A stretch of DNA of 64,000 nucleotides from Cytophagaceae bacterium (GTDB lineage: Bacteria; Bacteroidota; Bacteroidia; Cytophagales; Spirosomataceae), in the NCBI GenBank assembly GCA_005791165.1, contig SXXW01000015.1, positions 1-64,000 of the forward strand. Reading direction: 5' to 3'. A program made the translations under genes and the position numbers. Under the pieces are notes generated by a model. The model had not been told where the DNA came from and did not search any database. It was given only the letters and a program-made list of their open reading frames with translations. This document shows positions 44,877 to 52,711 of the stretch, in pieces; the stretch's first letter is position 1, and every line of letters starts with the position of its first letter.

Positions 44877-46685
44877 ATGAGTGAAAAAATTCGCTTTGAT
44901 TCGCTTCCTTTATCGGAAGGAATCCAAGCAGCAGTTAAAGAAATGGGCTTTGAATATGCTTCTCCCATCCAATCAGAAGCAATTCCATATGTAATGGAGG
45001 GTAGAGATGTTATCGGTCAGGCGCAAACAGGCACTGGAAAAACTGCAGCATTCGGAATACCAATGATTGAACATATTGTTCCATTTGAGAAATTTGTTCA
45101 AGCGATCATTTTATGTCCTACCCGTGAATTAGCGGTTCAGGTTTCAGAAGAAATGAGAAAGTTGTCAAAATTCACAAAAGGTGTTTGGGTTACCACTGTT
45201 TATGGGGGTGATTCGATAGATCGACAAATCAAATCCTTGAAAGCTGGTGCAAACATTGTCGTAGGTACTCCTGGACGTGTGATTGATTTAATTGAGCGCC
45301 GTGCGTTAAAATTGAATCAGACCTCTATGGTTGTTTTGGATGAGGCGGATGAAATGCTCGACATGGGTTTCCGTGAGGACATTGAAAGTATTTTAGAAGA
45401 AATACCGAATGAGCGTCAAACAGTTTTATTTTCAGCTACGATGTCTAAGCCTATTTTGGCTTTGACAAATCGTTTTTTAACGGATCCTAAATTAGTTAAG
45501 GTAGTTAAAAATGAGATTACGAACGTTAATATTGAGCAATTATATTTTGATGTTAAAGGGAGAGCTAAAATGGAGGTTACTACCCGTTTGATCGATTTTT
45601 ATGCATTAAAATTAGTTTTGATATTCTGTAATCAGAAAAAGCGTGTAGACGAGGTAGTAGAAGAGTTAGCTTTGAGAGGTTATGCAGCTGAAGGTTTGCA
45701 CGGCGATTTGAGGCAAAGTCAGCGTACTCAAGTGATGAATCGTTTTCGTTCAGGAAATGTTAGTTTTTTAGTTGCAACAGATGTTGCAGCTCGTGGCTTG
45801 GATGTGGAAAATGTGGATGCCGTAATTAATTATGACATTCCATTGGACGAAGAATATTACGTACACCGTATCGGTAGAACGGGTCGTGCGGGTAAATTTG
45901 GTAAAGCTTTTACCTTGGTAGTGGGTTCTGAACGTAATCGTTTACGTGAAATTATGAACTATACCAAAGTGAAAATAGATAAGGGAGTTATTCCAACATT
46001 CTCTGATGTGGTTGGGATTAAAAAAGGCATGTTTATTGAACGTGTCGCTAGCACGATTGGAGAAGGAGATTTAGATTTATTTGCTGACGCGTTACCTAAC
46101 TTGCAACATGCTGGATTTACCGTAGATCAGATTGTAAGTGCTCTAGTTAAATTGAGCATGGGAGTTCAGAAAAATGAGTTTGGTGATGAAAATTTAGAGG
46201 GAGAGCTTGAACGTCAATCACGCAAATATGGCCGTGATGAGCGCGGGGGTGGAGGAGGATTTAGGGATCGTAATGATCGTGGTGGAGACCGTGATGGACG
46301 AAGAGGTGCTGGTCGCTTTGATCGAGATTCTCGCGGTGGTGGAGATCGTGGCGGACGTTTTGATCGCGGAAATGATCGTGATCGTTCATCAGCTCCGAGA
46401 GGTCCTCGCATGGACCGAGAAGGAAAACCTTATCGTTCAGATGAGAATATGGTCCGCATGTTTGTTAACATTGGATTTGATGAAAAAATATCACCTTCTA
46501 ATATTGTAGGTGCCTTTGCGGGTGAGTCTGGAATTCCAGGTAATGTATTAGGTCAAATACAAATTGAGAACAAGCACACCTATGTAGATGTTCCTAAAGA
46601 GTATGCCAATGTTGTTTTGGAAAAAATGGCAGGTGCTCAAATTAAGGGCAAAAGGGTATTAGTTGAGATAGCTAAGCCTGCATAG
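44877..46685 (+). CDS. DEAD-box ATP-dependent RNA helicase with DbpA-type RNA-binding domain
   Basis: A 602-aa helicase. The core has QTGTGKTAAFGIPM (motif I), PTRELAVQ, TPGRVIDL, VVLDEADEMLDMGF (DEAD), FSATMS, ATDVAARGLDVENVD and HRIGRTGRAGKFG. Residues about 455-515 are a disordered Arg/Gly/Asp-rich tract (GGGFRDRNDRGGDRDGR). A DbpA-like RNA-binding fold follows (MVRMFVNIGFDEKISP ... VLVEIAKPA). Likely role: ribosome assembly or mRNA unwinding, often cold-induced in this family (CsdA-like). A strong terminator follows. Confidence 0.95.
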   Translation: MSEKIRFDSLPLSEGIQAAVKEMGFEYASPIQSEAIPYVMEGRDVIGQAQTGTGKTAAFGIPMIEHIVPFEKFVQAIILCPTRELAVQVSEEMRKLSKFTKGVWVTTVYGGDSIDRQIKSLKAGANIVVGTPGRVIDLIERRALKLNQTSMVVLDEADEMLDMGFREDIESILEEIPNERQTVLFSATMSKPILALTNRFLTDPKLVKVVKNEITNVNIEQLYFDVKGRAKMEVTTRLIDFYALKLVLIFCNQKKRVDEVVEELALRGYAAEGLHGDLRQSQRTQVMNRFRSGNVSFLVATDVAARGLDVENVDAVINYDIPLDEEYYVHRIGRTGRAGKFGKAFTLVVGSERNRLREIMNYTKVKIDKGVIPTFSDVVGIKKGMFIERVASTIGEGDLDLFADALPNLQHAGFTVDQIVSALVKLSMGVQKNEFGDENLEGELERQSRKYGRDERGGGGGFRDRNDRGGDRDGRRGAGRFDRDSRGGGDRGGRFDRGNDRDRSSAPRGPRMDREGKPYRSDENMVRMFVNIGFDEKISPSNIVGAFAGESGIPGNVLGQIQIENKHTYVDVPKEYANVVLEKMAGAQIKGKRVLVEIAKPA

Positions 46686-46703
46686 GCTCAGAAATTTTAA
46701 TTT

Positions 46704-46735
46704 AAAGGGGTGACGGAATCGTCACCCCTTTTTTT
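46704..46735 (+). terminator. terminator of the DEAD-box helicase gene
   Basis: AAAGGGGTGACG pairs with CGTCACCCCTTT over 12 bp around GAAT, followed by a T run. Very strong. Confidence 0.95.
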
Positions 46736-46788
46736 ATACCAAAAACTTAGTATAAATTTGAAGATTAAAGCTTTATGTATTAGTTTTT

Positions 46789-49485
46789 ATGATGAGCAAA
46801 GGAAATATGTATTGGTTGTTAACTTTATCGCTGATTATCAGTGGTATTTTGGTTTCGACCTATATTTCATCTTCTTCAAATGCGAAAATCTCCTATGCGC
46901 AGGAAGTAAAACCCATTTTGAACAAGCATTGTATCGCTTGTCATGGAGGAGTAAAAAAGCAAGGCAAGTTTAGTTTGTTATTTCAAGAGGAAGCCTATGC
47001 TGCTACAGCTTCAGGCAAACCCAGTATTGTTCCATTTCATCCTGAAAAGAGCGATTTTATAAGCCGATTGCATTCCAAAGATCCAGAAGAGAAAATGCCC
47101 TATAAAAAGGATCCATTGACTTCCAAAGAAATCAATATATTGACCCAATGGGTGAAAGAAGGAGCTAAGTGGGAGGATCATTGGGCTTATTTACCTGTCA
47201 AAAAACCGTCCATTCCGTCCAGCGAAGGATTACTTTCAAAATTAATGTTTTGGACTAAGCGCTTTGTTAAAAACCCGGTTGACAATTTTGTATTGGAAGA
47301 GTTAAATAATCAAGGGTTGACTCACTCCAAACAAGCAGAAAAGGAGATTTTGGTACGCCGACTATCCCTTGATTTAACAGGTTTACCACCTACTGAATCT
47401 ATGGTTAATGAATTTAGCTCAATTACTTCAGATGAAGATTATGCGAAATTTGTTGATAAATTAATGAATTTGCCATCATTTGGAGAGAAATGGGCATCTG
47501 TATGGTTAGACCTTGCTCGCTATTCAGATAGTCGGGGATACCAAAAAGATAACGGTAGAACCATCTGGCCATATCGAGATTGGGTTATTTCTTCTTTTAA
47601 TAAAAATATTTCTTTCCGTGAATTTGTCAAAAAACAATTAGCCGGAGATTTGCTAGAAAATCCCCAAGACGACGATTACATTGCCACAGGATTTCATCGC
47701 AATACGATGAATAATGACGAAACGGGAACTGTGGATGAAGAATTTAGAGTAGCAGCTGTTATAGATCGTGTAAATACGACTTGGGATGCGTTGCATGGTA
47801 CTTCATTTTCTTGCGTTCAATGCCATAGTCATCCATATGACCCTATCAGACATGATGAATATTATAAATTCATGGCTTTTCTAAATAACACTAGGGATGA
47901 AGATACTGGGGATGAAGCTCCTAATATTCGTCAGTTTAAACAAAATGATCTTCAGAAATTAACTGAGTTTCAAGCTAAAATTTCCTCATTGCCTTCAGAG
48001 CAACAAACGTATTTAAATCGATTTGTTAAGTTTTTAGAACCTAGATTTCATGCCCATTATGCTGATAATTTTACCGAGGGAGCCTTATTGGGTGGTACAC
48101 AAATAGGCTTAAGACACAAGGGGAGTTGTCGACTACCCAATTTAAAAACAGACGGAGTAAAACAATTACTTGTGCAATATTCTTCCAAAAATCCTGGCGG
48201 AGTATTACAAATTAGGTCTGGTAGTATTAATGGAAAAATTGTTTTGAAGGTAAAATTAGACACGACTTCAAAAGGTAAATTATTGACACTGAAATGGCCT
48301 GTGTCAACAGGCAGACAAGACTATTACTTGGAAGCTTTTAATGGGCAGTTGGCAGGAAAGGCAGACGATGTGTTTAAAATAGTTTGGTTTGCATTGCTTC
48401 CGGAGCTGAATTTAGATAAAAACAATTTTGATGAATTTTTATCCTTGATCAACACTAAGACCGATAATTTCCCTATTTATTTAGAAATGCCAAAGGATTA
48501 TAGTCGGAATACTTATGTTTTTAAACGGGGTAATTGGCTTGTACATGGAGATTCAGTCCAGCCAGATGTGCCTGCATTTATGCATAAATTTAAAGCTGAA
48601 TGGCCCCGGAATCGGCTTGGTCTGGCTAATTGGGTCGTGGATCCTGCGAATCCTTTATTTGCTAGAAATGTGGCCAACCGTTTTTGGGAACAATTATTTG
48701 GAATGGGTATTGTTGAAACATTAGAAGATTTTGGTTCGCAAGGCGCAAAACCTTCCCATCAAAAATTATTGGATTATTTGGCCTACCAGTTTATTTTCAA
48801 ATATGATATGAAGCCAAAAGCTTTAATCAAAGAAATCGTTTGTTCTTCCACTTACCAACAAGACTCAAAAGCAAGTAAATCTATTATTGCTACAGATCCC
48901 TACAATAAGTATTTATCTCGTGGACCTCGTTTTAGATTATCTGCTGAACAAGTTAGGGATCAAGCCTTGTCAGTTGCTGGGTTATTAAATCCTAAAATGT
49001 TTGGCAAACCTGTTATGCCATTCCAACCTGAGGGCGTATGGCAAGCGGTAAACAGTAGCTTAAAATGGAAACAAAGTGAGGGTAATGAGCAGTATAGACG
49101 AGCCATTTATATATTTACCAGGCGCACGGGTCCTTATCCTTCTCAGTTTACCTTTGACTCTCCGTCACGGGAAGTTTGTTTAGTTCGAAGAGTCCGAACA
49201 AATACCCCATTACAAGCGCTTGTACTTCTTAATGACCCTGTTTTTGTGGAAGCGGCACATAAAATTGCTTTAGATATGGTTAGGATGAAAACTAACAAAC
49301 CTGAAGAGAAAATTGCCGCGATGTATAAGAAAATGTTTGTTCATCCGATTAGGACCAAAGATTTAACTACTTTAGTAAATCTATTTAACCAGGGACAGTC
49401 AATGAAAACTATAAATAAAATTCAAGGCTATGAATGGGCGGCAAGTGCCATGTTGAATTTGGATGAATTTGTGACTAAAATGTAA
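46789..49485 (+). CDS. PSD1-type cytochrome c / DUF1549 / DUF1553 protein
   Basis: An 898-aa exported protein, anchored by an N-terminal hydrophobic segment (WLLTLSLIISGILVSTYIS). A Planctomycete-type cytochrome c domain follows, with haem motif HCIACHGG (C48, C51, H52). DUF1549 contains LVRRLSLDLTGLPPT and a second CxxCH in SFSCVQCHSHPYDPI. DUF1553 includes WVVDPANPLFARNVANRFW and SREVCLVRRVRTNTPLQALVLLNDP. The family is abundant in Planctomycetes and present in some Bacteroidota, with inferred roles in polysaccharide breakdown. It is paired with the DUF1501 gene 3 nt downstream. Confidence 0.9.
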   Translation: MMSKGNMYWLLTLSLIISGILVSTYISSSSNAKISYAQEVKPILNKHCIACHGGVKKQGKFSLLFQEEAYAATASGKPSIVPFHPEKSDFISRLHSKDPEEKMPYKKDPLTSKEINILTQWVKEGAKWEDHWAYLPVKKPSIPSSEGLLSKLMFWTKRFVKNPVDNFVLEELNNQGLTHSKQAEKEILVRRLSLDLTGLPPTESMVNEFSSITSDEDYAKFVDKLMNLPSFGEKWASVWLDLARYSDSRGYQKDNGRTIWPYRDWVISSFNKNISFREFVKKQLAGDLLENPQDDDYIATGFHRNTMNNDETGTVDEEFRVAAVIDRVNTTWDALHGTSFSCVQCHSHPYDPIRHDEYYKFMAFLNNTRDEDTGDEAPNIRQFKQNDLQKLTEFQAKISSLPSEQQTYLNRFVKFLEPRFHAHYADNFTEGALLGGTQIGLRHKGSCRLPNLKTDGVKQLLVQYSSKNPGGVLQIRSGSINGKIVLKVKLDTTSKGKLLTLKWPVSTGRQDYYLEAFNGQLAGKADDVFKIVWFALLPELNLDKNNFDEFLSLINTKTDNFPIYLEMPKDYSRNTYVFKRGNWLVHGDSVQPDVPAFMHKFKAEWPRNRLGLANWVVDPANPLFARNVANRFWEQLFGMGIVETLEDFGSQGAKPSHQKLLDYLAYQFIFKYDMKPKALIKEIVCSSTYQQDSKASKSIIATDPYNKYLSRGPRFRLSAEQVRDQALSVAGLLNPKMFGKPVMPFQPEGVWQAVNSSLKWKQSEGNEQYRRAIYIFTRRTGPYPSQFTFDSPSREVCLVRRVRTNTPLQALVLLNDPVFVEAAHKIALDMVRMKTNKPEEKIAAMYKKMFVHPIRTKDLTTLVNLFNQGQSMKTINKIQGYEWAASAMLNLDEFVTKM

Positions 49486-49488
49486 ATA

Positions 49489-50943
49489 ATGAGTCAGGAG
49501 CTAGAAAATCGAGCATTGAGTTATTTAACGCGTAGACATTTTCTACGTCAATGTTCTACGGGTATGGGTATGATGGCTTTGGGTTCTATGTTAGGATCTT
49601 GCGAGAATACGCCTTTAGGCCAAGAAGAATCTTTGGCAAAATTGGCTCATATTCTGCCTAAGGCCAAGCGGGTGATTTATATTCATAAAGCAGGTTCTCC
49701 ATCTCAATTAGAACTTTTTGATTATAAGCCTGAATTAGTCAAATGGCATGGAAAAGACTGTCCGGAGGAACTGCTAAAAGGGAAAACCTTTGCCTTTATT
49801 CGTGGTGTTCCTAAAATGTTGGGACCTCAAGGTAAATTCAATCAATTTGGTCAATCGGGTGCTTGGGTATCAGATTATTTGCCTTATTTTCAAAATGTGG
49901 TTGATGAGGTTTGCTTTTTAAAGGCCATGCATACGGATCAATTTAATCATGCACCTGCGCAGCTGTTTATGCAAACAGGAAGTGCACGTTTAGGAAGGCC
50001 AGGAATGGGTGCTTGGGCTGTTTATGGCCTTGGCTCTGAAAATGCTAATTTACCTGGTTTCATCGTACTGACCTCAGGAAATAAATACCCAGAAGGAGGG
50101 AAGAGTATTTGGGGAAGTGGTTTTTTGCCTTCTATTTACCAAGGAGTACATTGTAGGTCTACAGGTGAGCCGGTTTTGTATGTTGAAAACCCAAGCCAAG
50201 TTTCTAGGGAAGATAGGCGTAGCACTATTGACGCCATTAATGAAATTAATCAAAGAGAATACGAGGAATATCAGGATCCTGAAATATTAACTCGAATCTC
50301 TCAATATGAGATGGCTTTTAAAATGCAAGCTTCCGTACCTGAGGTTATGGATATTCGTGATGAGCCAGAATATATTCATAATTTATATGGCACGACGATC
50401 GGTACACCTTCTTTTGCCAATAATTGTCTCCTAGCCCGAAAATTAGCAGAGAATGGAGTTCGATTTATTCAATTATATGATTGGGGTTGGGATACGCATG
50501 GTTCAAGTGCTTCAGAGGCTTTGGAAATAGGTCTTAGGACTAAGTGTAAAGAAACGGACCAAGGAATGAGTGCTCTATTATTTGATTTGAAACAAAGGGG
50601 CTTATTGGATGAAACGTTAGTTGTCTGGAGTGGTGAATTTGGACGTACACCCATGCAAGAGAATCGAGATAATAAACCTGCTCCTTTTTTAGGCCGCGAC
50701 CATCATCCTGATGCGTTTACGATTTGGATGGCGGGTGCAGGGGTGAAAAAAGGTTTTACTTATGGAGCAACTGATGAAATAGGTTATTCAGGAGTAGAAG
50801 GAAAGGCTCATATTCATGACCTTCAAGCTACCATTTTGCATATTTTAGGTTTGGATCATGAAAAATTGACCTATCCTTTTCAAGGTCGATCTTTTAGGTT
50901 AACCGATGTGGCGGGTAAAGTAATTACGCCTATTTTGGCCTAA
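49489..50943 (+). CDS. DUF1501-family protein with Tat signal
   Basis: A 484-aa protein of the sulfatase/alkaline-phosphatase-like DUF1501 family. The N-terminus has a twin-arginine signal (TRRHFLRQCSTGMGMMALGSML), followed by LGSC, a possible lipobox. Conserved blocks include VIYIHKAGSPSQLELFDYKP, KAMHTDQFNHAPAQLFMQTG, FIQLYDWGWDTHG, VWSGEFGRTPMQ and GRDHHPDAFTIWMAGAGVKKG, with several probable metal ligands. It always accompanies DUF1549/DUF1553 partners in my recollection, as here. A tatA gene lies 8 kb downstream. Its catalytic activity is unestablished. Confidence 0.92.
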   Translation: MSQELENRALSYLTRRHFLRQCSTGMGMMALGSMLGSCENTPLGQEESLAKLAHILPKAKRVIYIHKAGSPSQLELFDYKPELVKWHGKDCPEELLKGKTFAFIRGVPKMLGPQGKFNQFGQSGAWVSDYLPYFQNVVDEVCFLKAMHTDQFNHAPAQLFMQTGSARLGRPGMGAWAVYGLGSENANLPGFIVLTSGNKYPEGGKSIWGSGFLPSIYQGVHCRSTGEPVLYVENPSQVSREDRRSTIDAINEINQREYEEYQDPEILTRISQYEMAFKMQASVPEVMDIRDEPEYIHNLYGTTIGTPSFANNCLLARKLAENGVRFIQLYDWGWDTHGSSASEALEIGLRTKCKETDQGMSALLFDLKQRGLLDETLVVWSGEFGRTPMQENRDNKPAPFLGRDHHPDAFTIWMAGAGVKKGFTYGATDEIGYSGVEGKAHIHDLQATILHILGLDHEKLTYPFQGRSFRLTDVAGKVITPILA

Positions 50944-51344
50944 GATTTTTTAAATACAAAATGTTGCTTAGGGGCTATAGGATTGAAAAACAATAGGCCT
51001 ATTTCATATAATTCAATAGAAAATACAATTTTCTGATTTTCGATTAATTGATTCCAGTGAGCTAAATTGATTTGCTTTCGAATATTTTCAATGAGTAAAA
51101 CATCATCAAAATTCATGTCAAGAATTTTGGAGTCAAATTGACTAATGTCTATTATTTGTACGTTGAACTTAATGTTTTCTACTGAGTTGCCTTGGTAATT
51201 CGACAATTCATTCTTTACCAAAGCGCTTAATTCCCCGCTTTGGTGTAAGCATGGATTAATGATTTGGGTGTATAATTCATAGACAAATGGGGAATGTAAT
51301 CCATGCGCATTTCTTGCTCTTAAGTTAAATAAGAATTGATTCAT
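50940..51344 (-). CDS. internally shortened SAM-methyltransferase-like protein
   Basis: A 134-aa ORF. Its N-terminus (FNLRARNAHGLHSPFVYELYTQII) and C-terminus (FDDVLLIENIRKQ ... FSIELYEIGLLFFNPIAPKQHFVFKK) match the two ends of a Bacteroidota class I methyltransferase family of roughly 240-250 residues, as I remember it. The central Rossmann segment that binds SAM (ELGxxxG) is absent and the frame is intact. It abuts apaG and interlocks its stop with the DUF1501 gene. Either a non-catalytic derivative or a decaying gene that has stayed in frame. Confidence 0.65.
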   Translation of the reverse strand: MNQFLFNLRARNAHGLHSPFVYELYTQIINPCLHQSGELSALVKNELSNYQGNSVENIKFNVQIIDISQFDSKILDMNFDDVLLIENIRKQINLAHWNQLIENQKIVFSIELYEIGLLFFNPIAPKQHFVFKKS

Positions 51345-51731
51345 TTAATTTAACGCGAAGTTAGGGATTAGTTCAAAAGGTGGAATTTGTACCTTGAAGG
51401 TAGAATTGTTTGCTAAATTCAAAAATATGTAATAGCCTTCCATTTTACCAATGGCCGATATCAAAGGACAACCAGAAGTATAGGTAAAGCTGTCACCAGG
51501 TTCAATAATGGGTTGTTGGCCTACGACTCCCAAACCATTGACCACCTCATTAATTCCTGATCCATCTTTTATTTCCCAATACCGACTAACGAGTTGGCCT
51601 GTTTGATCGGATAAATTTTGGATCGTAATTTGATATGTAAAGAAGTATTTATAGGGCAATTGCAATTCATAATCTTGCATGTATGTGGTTTCTACAGAGA
51701 TTATATATTTATTTGTGTTTGATTCTTTCAT
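51345..51731 (-). CDS. apaG: ApaG-domain protein
   Basis: A 128-aa single FN3-like domain of the ApaG family. YMQDYELQLPYKYFFTYQITIQNLS, QLVSRYWEIKDGSG, VVGQQPIIEPGDSFTYTSGCPL and GKMEGYYIF are all diagnostic. Mutants in other bacteria affect cobalt resistance and Mg2+ efflux, but the molecular role is unclear. Its start is 9 bp from divergent ung. The following methyltransferase-like gene begins right after its stop. Confidence 0.93.
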   Translation of the reverse strand: MKESNTNKYIISVETTYMQDYELQLPYKYFFTYQITIQNLSDQTGQLVSRYWEIKDGSGINEVVNGLGVVGQQPIIEPGDSFTYTSGCPLISAIGKMEGYYIFLNLANNSTFKVQIPPFELIPNFALN

Positions 51732-51740
51732 ACGATATAA

Positions 51741-52418
51741 TTGATGAGCAATTTAAGACTAAATTTAGATGAATGGTTAGTGGAGGACTGGAAAAATATT
51801 GTTTTAGAAGCAGGATGGGGTACACATCTTAAGGAAATCGGGATTTTATTAAAAGAAGAATACCCTAAAAAGAATATATATCCCTCTTTTGAAAACATTT
51901 TCAATGCTTACAATGCTTGCTCATTTCAAGATACTCGGGTGGTTATTTTAGGGCAAGATCCTTATCATCAAATAAATCAGGCGAATGGCCTTTGTTTCTC
52001 AGTTCCATCAGGTGTTTCATTTCCGCCTTCTCTCAAAAATATAAATAAGGAATTGCAGGCTGATTTAGGTGTTTCGTTGGCTTCAGGGGATTTGATGCAT
52101 TGGGCTAGCCAAGGAGTTTTGTTGATTAATTCTATTTTAACCGTCGAAGATTCATTACCCGGGAGTCATGCCAATATCGGTTGGCTTTCATTTACAAAGC
52201 TTATTCTGAATGAATTAAATCATCGAAAGTGTGGATTAGTCTTTATGCTATGGGGTAATTATGCGCAAAAATTAGGGAAAGATCTAGATCCAACTAGGCA
52301 TCACATCATTAAAACTTCTCATCCATCACCACTATCGGCCAATAGGGGTGGTTGGTTCGGAACAAGACCTTTTTCTAAAGCAAATTCCTATTTAGATCCA
52401 CCTATTTTATGGGCTTAA
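51741..52418 (+). CDS. ung: uracil-DNA glycosylase
   Basis: Family 1 UDG that removes uracil from DNA. The 225-aa protein has the water-activating loop VVILGQDPYHQINQANGLCFSVP, LLINSILTVEDSLPGSHAN, FMLWGNYAQKLG and the DNA-insertion loop TSHPSPLSANRGGWFGTRPFSKAN. Length is normal. It interlocks its stop with the convergent DUF4286 gene. Confidence 0.97.
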   Translation: MMSNLRLNLDEWLVEDWKNIVLEAGWGTHLKEIGILLKEEYPKKNIYPSFENIFNAYNACSFQDTRVVILGQDPYHQINQANGLCFSVPSGVSFPPSLKNINKELQADLGVSLASGDLMHWASQGVLLINSILTVEDSLPGSHANIGWLSFTKLILNELNHRKCGLVFMLWGNYAQKLGKDLDPTRHHIIKTSHPSPLSANRGGWFGTRPFSKANSYLDPPILWA

Positions 52419-52711
52419 ATTCTCTTAAGTTGGCTTGGAAAATAAACAAATTGATTAGGGAATTCTTGTTGGAAATAAATAGAAATTAAGCTTTCAATTT
52501 CATCTCCGTGTTGCTCTTCAAAATCAGGAATTAAGCATTGTATCGAATACCCTTTTGAATCAGGTTCTTGATGTGACAAAATTTCATAGGTAAATACTTG
52601 GTCTATAAACGCCAAGTCTACTAATTGCGGGATTACAATATCTTGAATGGCGCTTATTGCTTTTGCATTTATTTCATGCTCTACAAAGATTGAAACATTG
52701 TATTGAATCAT
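52415..52711 (-). CDS. DUF4286-family protein
   Basis: A 98-aa soluble protein of the Bacteroidota DUF4286 family, starting MIQYNVSIFVEHEINAKAI. No catalytic motif is visible and the fold resembles a ferredoxin-like alpha/beta sandwich by pattern. Its start codon overlaps the stop of the large FAD/Fe-S gene by 4 nt (ATGA), indicating translational coupling. Function unknown. Confidence 0.82.
   Translation of the reverse strand: MIQYNVSIFVEHEINAKAISAIQDIVIPQLVDLAFIDQVFTYEILSHQEPDSKGYSIQCLIPDFEEQHGDEIESLISIYFQQEFPNQFVYFPSQLKRI

Noticed and set aside
44726-44968. 80-aa minus-strand ORF
   Set aside because: It overlaps the DEAD-box start and its leader, and the amino-acid sequence looks random.
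46207-46509. ORFs in other frames of the Arg/Gly-rich tract, on both strands
   Set aside because: Long open frames are a by-product of the repetitive GGT/CGT codons encoding the RGG-like region.
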